Origin: Methanothrix sp.
Lineage (GTDB): Archaea; Halobacteriota; Methanosarcinia; Methanotrichales; Methanotrichaceae
Assembly (NCBI GenBank): GCA_023229165.1
Contig: JALNZQ010000009.1
Coordinates: 1 to 24,954, forward strand
Direction: 5' to 3'
DNA: 24,954 bases
Below, piece by piece: positions 7,871 to 16,411 of the stretch. The translations under genes and the position numbers were made by a program. Position 1 is the first letter of the stretch. Every line of letters starts with the position of its first letter. The notes beneath the pieces are model-generated. The model did not search any database and had not been told where the DNA came from. It saw nothing but the letters and a program-made list of their open reading frames with translations.

Positions 7871-8556
7871 TCAGCGAGCCCGGCTATCCTTTAGTAAATA
7901 CCAGCTAGAAATTGAACCCGACAGAAAGCAAATCAAGACTGTCATGGAAACTCGGTCCAGGGATTCTACACCATTTCCAATTATACCATTGTTGAAAATA
8001 AGATACCCCATATAGCCGGAGATCATACAGAGGATGGGTATAGTTATAAACCATCCTGGTCTGCTAGTTGTGATTATTCCTTCACTATAAAGTTCTTTGA
8101 TTGTCTCACCTAAGATATATGAATAGGCACCTAATCCAGAATAAAAAGTACTCCACAATGGGACATTCTGGATTCTGATATCTCCGTAGGAATATATGAA
8201 ATAAGCAAAAATAATTGTGCATAGTATGCTATATATAATTGAATAGAGTCCGCAAAGCTTGAAGTAGTATGAGATTGTACGGGCGGAATGCATCTTATGT
8301 CCATTGATGTCCCACTTAGCGTTATTGATAGCATTTATAAGGTCATAATTGGCTCGATCGTAATAAAGAAAGGCATCTTGCTCATTAGACATATATAGTT
8401 CTTTTAACGCTAAAGTGTAAAAATCATAGCTGTCCTTGATATCTATAGAAGAACTTTGGGCTGCCCTTAGGTTGTAACTTAACCGCCTTATATTATTTTC
8501 GAGTGTTCTAAAAGATTTTATATATGTGTGTTGGCGGGGTGGGGGGGTTGATTCAT
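7871..8556 (-). CDS. Four-helix membrane protein, 5' end frameshifted at a C7 tract
   Basis: The part from ATG 8392 to TGA 7871 encodes 173 residues with four hydrophobic segments (about residues 45-68, 75-95, 112-132 and 142-165) and a short polar tail. The same frame stays open and clearly protein-like far upstream of 8392 (KSFRTLENNIRRLSY, then SSIDIKDSYDFYTLALKELY) but has no ATG, GTG or TTG there. An ATG at 8556, 28 bases after a TATA box (8580-8587), reads MNQPP and then runs into a seven-C tract (plus-strand G7, 8541-8547). One extra C there would join it to the main frame and give about 228 residues. So this is either a phase-variable or mutated gene, or a sequence error. I recognise no family. 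An integral membrane protein with a cytoplasmic N-terminal helical region is the likely form. Confidence 0.6.
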
Positions 8557-8579
8557 TGCTTTGAATACATAACTAGTAG

Positions 8580-8588
8580 TATATATAA
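8580..8588 (-). promoter_or_regulatory. TATA box for the membrane-protein gene
   Basis: TATATATA at 8580-8587 lies 28 bases before ATG 8556 on the minus strand, fitting a leaderless message. The near-symmetric element could also serve the plus strand. Confidence 0.45.
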
Positions 8589-8596
8589 GTTTTTAA

Positions 8597-10564
8597 ACTT
8601 ATGAGGATTTCGTCTCGCCTTACGAACTCAAAAACTGCGTCTACGTTACTGCTAAGGTTTGGCCTGAGTCTTGGACCAGGAGTACATGTGCCAGTGTGAC
8701 CGTTCAAGATATTGGAACTGAACTGGAAATGAGGGAACACGGAAGCGGTGATTACAGCTTCGAAGAGATGACAAATCTCAAGTGGGAGAACAGATCCATC
8801 GAGTCGCTAAAGAACGTCTCTGCCAGCTACTATCCGACGACCTTCGAGCTGCCTGGCAACAATGGCCTCAATTATGCCTCCAAGTGGACTGAGGAGAGCC
8901 GGGCCAAGAACCACATCACAGGAGCCGTCATGCATGAGACCTACCGCTATGCCACCAACGTGGACCGCGATTCGTACATCAAGATGGACGAGAACGGCTC
9001 GAAGATGATGGTGGACTCCAGCTTCACCGGCAAGGGCAGCATTGGCTTCTTCAAGAAGGCCTCGCCGGATGATGGACCCAAGAAGAAACCCATCTTTGAG
9101 AGCCAGGAGGATTACAGCGGCCAATTCCGCATCAACGAATCGTTTGATGAATATGGCAAGAACGTCGTCACCAATAAGGCTGCATCCGGAGAAGGCTTTG
9201 TGGCTGCAGACAAGAGAATACGCTCTTCCCAGAGAACCTACGAGTCTGGAACCGGCGCATACAAGAGCGAGGAGATAGTCGACTCCTTCAGCAATTATAT
9301 GGCGAAGGATATCGAGGTTGCTCATAAACCGAGCAGCTACAACTACTCTCCCTCCGTCCAGGCAAACCAGGACATGAAGTGGAATGAGGGAATGTGGTCC
9401 AAGAGCGGTAATCTGCGCGGAGGCGTTATAGTCGCTGCAAACGACTCCTCAGGAGGCGCAATCGAAAAACCGTGCAACACTTCCGATAAGGGCACAGCTC
9501 CCGCTACTATCATCAGCGAGAAGTACTCATCTCTGGAGTATTTGAAGAAGGATTCAATAGCACTCGGCTTAAACGAGATGAAGACCAATGCCACCTTCAA
9601 CGGTGTTGCCGATTTCAGGGCAGCGTCGGTCGGTACAAATGCCACGGATGAGGTAGACAATGAGGAGCGCTATGCAGGTGAATTTAGCCTAACGCGTCAT
9701 ATTCTCATGACCGGCGTATCGAAGTACGACTTCCCGCATATCTCCGTAACCAAGGAAGGCCAGACGAAGTCCGCATGGGTCAATCGGGTTAACTCGACGG
9801 TCGCTGATTACACAATAACTGTAACCAATGACGGCAATCGTGCTCTGGCTCCTGTGTACGTCGTGGATCTCTTCCCGCCGGGAACGCAGTACATCAACTC
9901 CTCGGTCAGGCCGTTGGCACTTTCGGCAACCAGTGCCAACTGGACGATACTGCACCTGGGCATTGGCAACAGCTTGACCATTAACCTGAGGCTTAACATC
10001 ACTGAGAATGCACCTGACAACGTGCTCAATTGCGTCACAGTCAGTGGGATTACAGGCGGTTCATTGGTGTCATCAACCAATTGCGCGAGCCTGGATTCCG
10101 CATGGCTAGGCTGCTGCGCGCCCAAGGTGTTTGTGGAAAAGAAAGCACAATTGGACCCATCAGATCCTACTGTGGTGCATTACACCATTCTGCTCAGGAA
10201 CAGTGCCAATAGCATCTGGGCCGCTAAGGTTACCGACGAGATTCCTGGAGATATGAGCCTCCTGAAATCCTCCGTTGAGCCATACATCGTAGACCCGGTT
10301 TATATCCAATGGAATTTCGCAAATCTACGGCCTGATGAACTGGTAACCATTGAGTACAGCATGCATGCGGCAAGGAATGGGGCCTACACCAATAAGGTGC
10401 ATGTGGATACCAGCGCGTTGGATGGATCGAGCAGCGGTTCTGCCGATGCATCCGCCTACATAGATGTGAGGGAGACGGGAGTGGCTCCAAGGACGGTCAG
10501 GTATGACGGATGGCAGCCGCCAGACTGGGATCTGAACACATCTGACGAAGGCATAAGCATTTAG
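8597..10564 (+). pseudogene. 5'-truncated surface protein with two DUF11 domains
   Basis: The frame is open from 8597 to TAG 10564. A GTG at 8696 could start a 622-residue product, but the frame before it is also coding. It reads YEDFVSPYELKNCVYV and then STCASV, which matches the last strands of a DUF11 domain as seen later in this protein (VLNCVTVSG, then STNCASL). So the signal peptide and at least one upstream domain are missing. After that fragment come a long beta-rich polar domain (about residues 1-340 from the GTG), DUF11 domain 1 (about 343-471) and DUF11 domain 2 (473-595), with a TNDGN-like core and cysteine-rich links (WLGCCAP). The tail ends WDLNTSDEGISI, with no membrane anchor. 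Intact relatives are exported cell-wall or sheath proteins. Without a signal peptide this copy is unlikely to be exported. Neighbour: terminator at 10568. Confidence 0.65.
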
Positions 10565-10567
10565 GGT

Positions 10568-10604
10568 GCCTGGGGTTTTGGCCCAGGCGGCCTTTTTATT
10601 TTTA
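10568..10604 (+). terminator. Rho-independent-like terminator after the surface-protein gene
   Basis: GCCTGGG (10568-10574) pairs with CCCAGGC (10582-10588), followed by TTTTTATTTTT (10593-10603). Confidence 0.8.
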
Positions 10605-10678
10605 ATATTTTAATCTTTTACTGCAATATATTGCTGGATTCATTGTAAGAAAATGCAATCTCTTATTCGGGCACGCCA

Positions 10679-10689
10679 ACCTTAATAAA
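10679..10689 (+). promoter_or_regulatory. Probable TATA element of the enolase gene
   Basis: CCTTAATAAAG lies about 36 bases before the enolase ATG. A start 25 bases downstream leaves a leader of about 10 nt, and no Shine-Dalgarno is visible, so initiation is probably near-leaderless. Confidence 0.35.
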
Positions 10690-10720
10690 GAAGCCTTCCA
10701 AGAATCTGTCGTGGTATAGC

Positions 10721-11971
10721 ATGTCATTTCAGATCGAGAAGATTCATGCTCGTGAGATCCTTGACTCACGAGGAAACCCGACGATAGAGGTCGATGTTTA
10801 TACTTGCTGCGGCTTTGGGCGCGCGGCTGTGCCCTCCGGTGCATCCACCGGCACGCACGAGGCATTGGAGCTACGCGATGGAGGCGACAGATATGGTGGC
10901 AAGGGCGTCCTCAAGGCTGTCAAGAATGTAAATGAGGTTATAGCTCCCGAGCTGCTGGGCATGAATGCCTCTGCCCAAAGAGAGATCGATGATTTCATGA
11001 TCGAGATGGATGGCACGCCCAATAAGTCCAATTTGGGTGCCAATGCCATTCTAGGCGTCTCTATAGCGGTGGCCAAGGCGGCTGCATCCTCTGCGGAAAT
11101 GCCGCTCTACAAGTACCTGGGCGGAGTGAATACCTCTCGCCTGCCCGTTCCTTCCTTCAACGTCCTCAACGGAGGCCAGCATGCAGGCAACGAGCTCTCC
11201 ATCCAGGAGTTCATGATTCAGCCCACCGGGGCCAAGACATTCAGCGAAGGTCTGCGCATGGCTGTTGAGACCTATCATGCTCTGGGCAAGATCTTAAAGG
11301 GCAAGTACGGTGTGGGTGCAACCAACGTCGGCTACGAAGGTGGCTATGCACCGCCGCTGGTTAGGACTCGCGATGCTCTGGACGCCATCATGAGCGCTCT
11401 TGATGTCAGCGGCTACGCAGAGGAGATCAAGATCGGCCTTGACTCAGCAGCCTCCAGCTTCTACATGGAAGGCGGCTACTCCGTGGACGGAAATCGGCTC
11501 TCGTCTGGAGAGCTTATTGATTACTATGTCGATCTAGTCAAGACTTACCCCATTATTCTGCTGGAAGACCCATTTGAGGAGGAGGCGTATGACAGCTTTG
11601 CCGAGCTTACTGCCAAGCTGCCGGGAACGATAATAATAGGAGACGACCTTTATGTCACCAACATAAAGCGCCTGGAGAAGGGCATCAAGATGCATGCCGG
11701 CAATGCCCTGCTGCTCAAGCTCAACCAGATCGGATCCGTCTCCGAGGCATTTGATGCGGCCAGGATGGCCTTCCGGGCGGGCTGGAAGGTCATGGCCTCC
11801 CATCGCTCGGCAGAGACTGAGGATTCGGCTTTAGCCGATGTGGCCGTAGCTTTGGGCTGCGAGCTGCTCAAGACCGGTGCGCCGGCTCGTTCCGAGAGGA
11901 CGGCCAAGTACAATCAGCTTCTCCGAATACAGGAGCAGTTGGACGAGGCGGCGGAATACGCCACGATTTAG
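10721..11971 (+). CDS. eno: Enolase (phosphopyruvate hydratase)
   Basis: 416 residues, matching archaeal enolases. It interconverts 2-phosphoglycerate and phosphoenolpyruvate in gluconeogenesis and glycolysis; in an acetate-using methanogen mainly gluconeogenesis (inference). Visible are the N-terminal REILDSRGNPT, the mobile loop PSGASTGTHEALELRD, Glu206 in GYEGGYAPP, metal ligands Asp241 (GLDSAAS), Glu282 (LEDPFEEE) and Asp308 (GDDLYVTN), the catalytic Lys333 (LLKLNQIGS), and SHRSAETED. Odd points: the residue before Glu206 is Tyr, where the bacterial motif is GDEGG, and NGGQHAGN replaces NGGKHAGN. All acid ligands and the lysine are kept, so activity is expected. The protein is cytoplasmic. 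The gene stands alone between two terminators (10568 and 11984). Confidence 0.95.
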   Translation: MSFQIEKIHAREILDSRGNPTIEVDVYTCCGFGRAAVPSGASTGTHEALELRDGGDRYGGKGVLKAVKNVNEVIAPELLGMNASAQREIDDFMIEMDGTPNKSNLGANAILGVSIAVAKAAASSAEMPLYKYLGGVNTSRLPVPSFNVLNGGQHAGNELSIQEFMIQPTGAKTFSEGLRMAVETYHALGKILKGKYGVGATNVGYEGGYAPPLVRTRDALDAIMSALDVSGYAEEIKIGLDSAASSFYMEGGYSVDGNRLSSGELIDYYVDLVKTYPIILLEDPFEEEAYDSFAELTAKLPGTIIIGDDLYVTNIKRLEKGIKMHAGNALLLKLNQIGSVSEAFDAARMAFRAGWKVMASHRSAETEDSALADVAVALGCELLKTGAPARSERTAKYNQLLRIQEQLDEAAEYATI

Positions 11972-11983
11972 TCATCTAAAATA

Positions 11984-12023
11984 GGCTCTGTCCCGGGAAT
12001 TTGGGAAGAGCCAAGCTTTTTTT
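11984..12023 (+). terminator. Terminator after enolase
   Basis: GGCTCT (11984-11989) pairs with AGAGCC (12007-12012), with CCC/GGG inside the loop, followed by seven T (12017-12023). Confidence 0.75.
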
Positions 12024-12059
12024 GGGTTTAATATTATTTTTTATTTAGATTTGTCCTGC

Positions 12060-12209
12060 TTACCGGGATTTTCCCAGCCGTTTCCCAAGCTCAAACGCTC
12101 GCCTGCAGTCCTGCGGGAAGACGGTCCTGTGCCGCTGCTTCCTTTCCTCCGGGTCGACATAACTGAATACCATCTTTTTGTAATCCTTAAACTGGAGTAT
12201 GCTCGGCAT
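12060..12209 (-). CDS. Small conserved-looking protein, 49 residues
   Basis: The minus strand from ATG 12209 to TAA 12060 encodes 49 residues beginning MPSILQFKDYKKMVF and continuing with SYVDPEERKQRHRTVFPQ and DCRRAFELGKRLG. It is charged, with one cysteine and no membrane segment. Its composition is far more protein-like than the longer overlapping frame (12041-12229), which is Ser/Arg/Gly-rich. No strong Shine-Dalgarno is seen; the gene is convergent with enolase and ends just beyond its terminator. I have an unverified impression that such RHR-x-VFPQ-C-R-AF-LG mini-proteins recur in Methanothrix-type genomes. Function unknown. Confidence 0.5.
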   Translation of the reverse strand: MPSILQFKDYKKMVFSYVDPEERKQRHRTVFPQDCRRAFELGKRLGKSR

Positions 12210-12554
12210 AAATCGCTTTGAGGAAGCATCTTCGTATCAGTGCCCGACGAAAGCGGGAAAGAAGGACGGATGAAGTGCCTTGGTCCAACAGAGACTAACG
12301 GCTCAAATTTATAGAGCTTCGTAGAGGAATGATCGCAAGAAGGTAGATCATGATTCCTAGGATTTATAGCGATTTACCAAGTTTCAAAGAGGTTGTAGAG
12401 CCCCGAAATCATTTCGCCTTCGACCGCTATAAAAACGGAACTGACACAAAATAATTTCAAGACTCTCTGCAAAATTCTCAGCCTATATCTATATTAACGA
12501 TAAGTGCACATTAGTATCTAATTTTGAATTATTGAATTGATGTGGTGACCGAAT
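12210..12554 (+). promoter_or_regulatory. Intergenic region with promoters for the lyase-acyltransferase operon
   Basis: No gene is seen. TATAAAAA at 12428-12435 and TATATCTATATTAA at 12484-12497 are two possible TATA elements, giving leaders of about 100 or 40 nt. GGTGA at 12544-12548 is the Shine-Dalgarno for ATG 12555. An imperfect inverted repeat (GGAATGATC, then GATCATGATTCC) lies at 12326-12357. Confidence 0.45.
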
Positions 12555-13439
12555 ATGCACAAATCAAAGCTCTTTAGACAATTGCTTGAAAAACCGGGTC
12601 TAGTCTTAAGACCATGCGGCTATGATGCTCTCTCTGCTCTCTTGATTGAAAACGCGGGGTTTAAGCTGATGGGGACATCGGGATATGCCATTTCCGCATC
12701 GGCAATCGGACAGCCCGATCTAGGACTGATTAGCTTTGGAGAATTGCTGGAGAGAGCCAGAAATCTAATTAACAGCGTCTCGATACCCGTTGATGTTGAT
12801 GCTGATACGGGCTATGGAAATGCCCTGAATGCCTATTGGACTGCCAAAAATTACATTTGGGTCGATGCTGCAGGCATAAGAATTGAGGATCAGACCTGGC
12901 CCAAGCGCTGCGGCCATATGAGCGGCAAATCGATCATCTCCAAGAATGAGATGGTCTCGAAGATTGCTGCTATGATCAGAGCGAGAGATGAAGAGGGCCG
13001 TGATCTGGTTATTGGAGCAAGAACTGATGCCAGAGCTATAGAAGGAATCGATAAAACCATCGAACGAGCCATGGCTTATGCAAAAGCCGGGGCGGATTAT
13101 ATTTATGTGGAATGCCCGCAATCTCTGGAGGAAGTAAAACAACTTGTTATGCGTATCGAAATACCGCTAGCATTCAACCTAATTCCCGGTGGTAAAACAC
13201 CCTTATTCTCCATTTCGGAACTGGAACGAATCGGCGTGAAATATCTTTCCATTCCCATGGTCTGCCTCTATCCTGCTGCCAAAGCCATGTCGAATGCCTT
13301 GCAGGCATTGAAAAATGGCGATCTTGAAAAAGTGGGTGAATTAGGCATAAATTGGTCCGAATTTAACGTGCTTATGGGTGGCCGAAAGTGGAGGCAGTTG
13401 GAAGGCGAATTCGGGACGGCAAGCCAGCCATCCGGATAG
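12555..13439 (+). CDS. Isocitrate lyase/PEP mutase superfamily enzyme
   Basis: 294 residues, a TIM-barrel of the ICL/PEPM superfamily. Motifs are PCGYDALSA (19-27), the metal-binding DVDADTGYG (80-88), IEDQ (110-113), and the active-site loop PKRCGH (116-121) with Cys119. A lyase-type KRCGH cysteine is typical of isocitrate and 2-methylisocitrate lyases, while phosphonopyruvate-forming enzymes lack it, so C-C cleavage of a small 2-hydroxy-acid is more likely than phosphonate synthesis. The PrpB-like length fits 2-methylisocitrate lyase or an oxaloacetate decarboxylase-like member. The start at ATG 12555 is supported by GGTGA upstream. The next gene starts only six bases after this stop, so the two form an operon. 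The real substrate is open, and the acyltransferase partner suggests a specialised metabolite. Confidence 0.85.
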   Translation: MHKSKLFRQLLEKPGLVLRPCGYDALSALLIENAGFKLMGTSGYAISASAIGQPDLGLISFGELLERARNLINSVSIPVDVDADTGYGNALNAYWTAKNYIWVDAAGIRIEDQTWPKRCGHMSGKSIISKNEMVSKIAAMIRARDEEGRDLVIGARTDARAIEGIDKTIERAMAYAKAGADYIYVECPQSLEEVKQLVMRIEIPLAFNLIPGGKTPLFSISELERIGVKYLSIPMVCLYPAAKAMSNALQALKNGDLEKVGELGINWSEFNVLMGGRKWRQLEGEFGTASQPSG

Positions 13440-13445
13440 AGCACT

Positions 13446-14921
13446 GTGAGATCAATAATGATGAAGGATGATGAGATGAACGATCGTGGTGGGAAAGACA
13501 GAGGCATCGATATCCCGGGACGCCTGAGACGGCTCTCCAATTTCGAACGGTATCTGCTATGGAGCGCAGAAAATAACCTGGCAGCGGTCGCTCGTATCCA
13601 CGGGGATGTTCATGAGGATGACCTTCGTAGAGCGATAGATTCAGTCGGCGCAGTGCACCCACTCATGAGTGCCAGGGTCGTTATTGATGGGCATCATGAT
13701 ATCTGGTTCTCGACTGATCATGCCCAAAAAGCGACATTGCGTACTGTACCAAGGACCTCTGAAGAGCAGTGGTTCGAGGAGGTCAGGCTGGAGTACCTTG
13801 TGCCTTTTAAACCTGTTAGGGGTCCGATGATAAGGTTCGTGCTCGTGTGTTCTAAGGAGGTTTCAGAGCTTATCGCCTTTTCCCAGCACAGCATTTGCGA
13901 TGGGATCTCCTTGGCGAACCTGCTCCGTGACATCCTTGCCAGCTATGCAAATCCGGTCGAAGGGGGACAGGCCATTTGCCCGCCTAGAGCCACCGATTAC
14001 CTGGATAAAAGTGGTATTATCTCTTTAAAGTTTACATATGATGCTGACATCGATCATTATAACAATCAATGGCAAAATAAACCTCATTATTTTTCCCAAG
14101 AAGATTTTTGCTGCATCTATAAAGCTCTCGCCGGAAGGGTCCGGCACGAAATAGTGGTCCTTCAGCTTGAGCCAGAGGAGACCATGGACTTAGTTTCCCG
14201 GTGCCGGGAGAATGCAGCGACAGTAACCTCAGCATTAACTGCAGCATTCCTCGCCGCATATCAGGAGATAAGGGGCCAGCTTCCCGAGAATAGGAGGACC
14301 ATCCAGGTGCCGTTTGACCTGAGAAGGCGTCTTGGCGCAAATCACGGAGACTTCCTTGGCTTCTTTGTAGGGGCATTCAAATTCCCTTTTGCCTACGACT
14401 CCAAAAGATCCTTCTGGAAAAATGCACAGGAGCTGCAAGAGATCATCCGGAAAAGAGCTGAGATGATTGATACCTCAGCTATTGATATGGAACCTTTCGA
14501 TCCAACGCTTGTGGACGCCTTCACTAACTGCGCCCCCTATGTGGATCTCCTCCCGGAGGCTTTCAGCCAGACTGAAAACCTCTCCGCACTTGCCCGAGAC
14601 AGGGATAACATAGCTTTTGAACTCTGCAGCAAGGCCGTTTATAATCTCCCAGGCACCATATCCTCAAACATCGGGCGGCTGTATTTTCCCGAGACATACG
14701 GAAGCCTCAGGCTCGATCGCATGTTCTTCGTGGCTCCTGCAAGCGAGGCTTTTCCTTTGTTTATTGCGGGCGTCAGCATCAATGACCGGTTGGCATTCTC
14801 CCTGAATTATGTCGAGCGGGTGGGTGGAGGGGACGCACTCACCGGGGATATGATCCGGATAAGAAATAGGGCGCTCGAATATCTCGGTTTTCCTGAAGAG
14901 GCCAGTGATCGGGCAATATGA
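13446..14921 (+). CDS. Stand-alone condensation-domain-like acyltransferase
   Basis: 491 residues from the GTG at 13446; ATG 13476 (MNDRGGKD, with GGATGATGAG before it) is an equal candidate. The protein has the layout of the chloramphenicol acetyltransferase-like/NRPS condensation superfamily. An N-terminal helix RLSNFERYLLW is followed by DLRRAIDSVGAVHPLMSAR, the catalytic motif QHSICDG (147-153; the second His and the Asp of HHxxxDG are kept, the first His is Gln), and the later PFDLRRR and GDFLGFF around the second lobe. No adenylation or carrier domain is attached, so it resembles PapA-type or alcohol acyltransferases that join an acyl group to a free alcohol or amine. Product unknown. 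It is in an operon with the ICL/PEPM enzyme and ends 15 bp from the convergent BMP gene. Confidence 0.8.
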   Translation: MRSIMMKDDEMNDRGGKDRGIDIPGRLRRLSNFERYLLWSAENNLAAVARIHGDVHEDDLRRAIDSVGAVHPLMSARVVIDGHHDIWFSTDHAQKATLRTVPRTSEEQWFEEVRLEYLVPFKPVRGPMIRFVLVCSKEVSELIAFSQHSICDGISLANLLRDILASYANPVEGGQAICPPRATDYLDKSGIISLKFTYDADIDHYNNQWQNKPHYFSQEDFCCIYKALAGRVRHEIVVLQLEPEETMDLVSRCRENAATVTSALTAAFLAAYQEIRGQLPENRRTIQVPFDLRRRLGANHGDFLGFFVGAFKFPFAYDSKRSFWKNAQELQEIIRKRAEMIDTSAIDMEPFDPTLVDAFTNCAPYVDLLPEAFSQTENLSALARDRDNIAFELCSKAVYNLPGTISSNIGRLYFPETYGSLRLDRMFFVAPASEAFPLFIAGVSINDRLAFSLNYVERVGGGDALTGDMIRIRNRALEYLGFPEEASDRAI

Positions 14922-14936
14922 GTGATAGAGGACATA

Positions 14937-15968
14937 TCATTTGAATGCCGTCTCAACTTTTATCCTGCCATCCCTGATATCTATTTCAGTCTGATTTATT
15001 TTGGCCTTAACATCTGCAGGCGTAACCTTCTCGTAGTACTTGCTCTTTGCCAAGCCCACGCCGTTCTCCTTGATGCCCAAAGTTTCGGCCTGGCCAAAGG
15101 GCAATTGGCCGTCAATATACAGTCTCAGCGCGCGGTAGAGGCTGCTATCCACGTTCTTCGTCATAGATGTGAGTATATGCTTGGCCTGTTCAGGGTCGGT
15201 CATCTCAATTATCAGCGCCTGGTCAGAATCAACACCTATGGCATATTTGTCTAATTGCTGGGCAGCCTTGAAGACACCTAGGCCTGTGGTTCCAGCAGCC
15301 TGGAAGACTATATCTGCTCCTTCTCCATACATCTCTTTGGCCTGTGCTTCTCCCTTGGCCGAATCGTTCCAGCTTTCTGCATACGCCACCATGATCTCAA
15401 TATCCGGTCTCACAGACCTGGCGCCCTGCTCATATCCAATGACAAAGTCGTTTATGATCGTGGTGTTTTGCCCGCCAAGTATGCCGATTATGCCTGACTT
15501 TGTCATTAGTCCGGCGTAAACGCCCGCGAGGTAAGCACCCTCGTTCTGCCTGTAAAGGATAGAATAAACGTTGCTGCAATTGCCTTTTGTGTAGTTCACG
15601 GCGGAATCATAAATTATGAACCTCTTATCAGGATGCTTTTGGGCCACGTCCTTTAGTAATTCCGCCATTGAATAAGTGCCTACAATCATAATATCGTAAT
15701 CCTTATTGGCAGCAGCATCCACAAGCGCAGGCTTCCAGCTGGAGGAGTTATATCCTGCCTCGATCGTCTCCACCTCAAGCTGGAAATTCGCATCGGCTTC
15801 GGCTATGCCGCGCACAGCTGAATCAAAGAACGATTTGTCACCCTGAGCGCCATTAATAAAGTGTACAACCTTCACAGCTTTCTTCTCGGGCTGATCGGAA
15901 TAACAGGTACACAATGGCGCTATGAATATAAGGACTATAATCCAAATGGCGAATAATTTTCGTCTCAT
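14937..15968 (-). CDS. BMP family substrate-binding lipoprotein (Med/PnrA-like)
   Basis: 343 residues. The N-terminus MRRKLFAIWIIVLIFIAP followed by LCTC is a signal peptide with a lipobox-like cysteine, so the protein is probably membrane-anchored outside the cell. The fold is a type I periplasmic binding protein of the basic membrane protein (BMP/PnrA) family. Motifs are VVHFINGAQGDKSFFD near the start, NEGAYLAGVYAGLM, IGILGGQ, GYEQGARSV, and VFQAAGTTGLGVF followed by YAIGVDSDQ. Such proteins feed nucleosides or related compounds to an ABC importer. No permease or ATPase genes are next to it here. The gene is convergent with the acyltransferase and lies alone. The start at ATG 15968 gives a complete signal peptide. 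Confidence 0.9.
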   Translation of the reverse strand: MRRKLFAIWIIVLIFIAPLCTCYSDQPEKKAVKVVHFINGAQGDKSFFDSAVRGIAEADANFQLEVETIEAGYNSSSWKPALVDAAANKDYDIMIVGTYSMAELLKDVAQKHPDKRFIIYDSAVNYTKGNCSNVYSILYRQNEGAYLAGVYAGLMTKSGIIGILGGQNTTIINDFVIGYEQGARSVRPDIEIMVAYAESWNDSAKGEAQAKEMYGEGADIVFQAAGTTGLGVFKAAQQLDKYAIGVDSDQALIIEMTDPEQAKHILTSMTKNVDSSLYRALRLYIDGQLPFGQAETLGIKENGVGLAKSKYYEKVTPADVKAKINQTEIDIRDGRIKVETAFK

Positions 15969-16182
15969 ATTGTGGAATGGTGCTCTCTACTATTATACAG
16001 CTTCGTTTGCAGGAATCTCCTAAATCACTAAAATCACAATATGTTTCCCCACAAATAGCATCTAACTTGATCGGGTTCCTCGCTATTTAAATTGGGTAGA
16101 TTGAGCCGCAATTTTCCAAGTGTAGTTGGCAATTCTGAAGCGCCTGCACTACTCTATGCGGATAAAACCATGCCATTACGGC
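15969..16182. other. Intergenic region upstream of the BMP gene
   Basis: No gene seen. A possible minus-strand TATA (TGTATAATAG) lies near 15993-16002. Repeat copy A follows directly. Confidence 0.4.
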
Positions 16183-16300
16183 TACGAGCGCCCGCCCGCG
16201 CGCGTGTGTGGGCGGCTGCCTCATGCGGTTGTGGGGAGGCCGTGGCCCGGCTGCGAAGGCCTGGGAGCGAGCTAGTGCGCCCGGTCGAGCAGTCGGACGA
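16183..16300 (+). repeat. GC-rich dispersed element, copy A
   Basis: The head CGCGCGTGTGTGGGCGGC, then CTCATGCGG, matches copies B-D, and the tail (GGGAGCGAGCTAG, then CGAGCAGTCGGACGA) matches the tail of copy B. It lacks the CCATGTGCCCCAGAAAGC block of B and C. The hairpin P1 can form (16186-16190 with 16199-16203, eight-base loop, one mismatch). P2 (AGGCC 16237-16241, GGCCT 16258-16262) uses an A-T pair where copy C has G-C. The protein-like frames across it are not real genes. Confidence 0.75.
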
Positions 16301-16411
16301 TGTTGTTGCAGTCGGCATCGAGCTTTATCAATTGAATTCTAATTAGTCATAAAATTATGGCTATTTCACTTCAGCAAGCTTCTTTGCCAGATCCAACGCC
16401 CTAATCATTTC

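Noticed and set aside
8601..8700. Short frame from ATG 8601 after the TATA-like run
   Set aside because: Wrong frame; the coding signal of the surface protein is in another frame across the same bases.
12041..12229. 62-codon minus-strand frame
   Set aside because: Ser/Arg/Gly-rich and overlapping a much more protein-like 49-residue frame.
16092..16346. Apparent protein with an ARVWAAASCG motif, also seen at 21584-21854 and 22338-22606
   Set aside because: It is the translation of the GC-rich repeat; the reading frame shifts between copies, so DNA and not protein is conserved.
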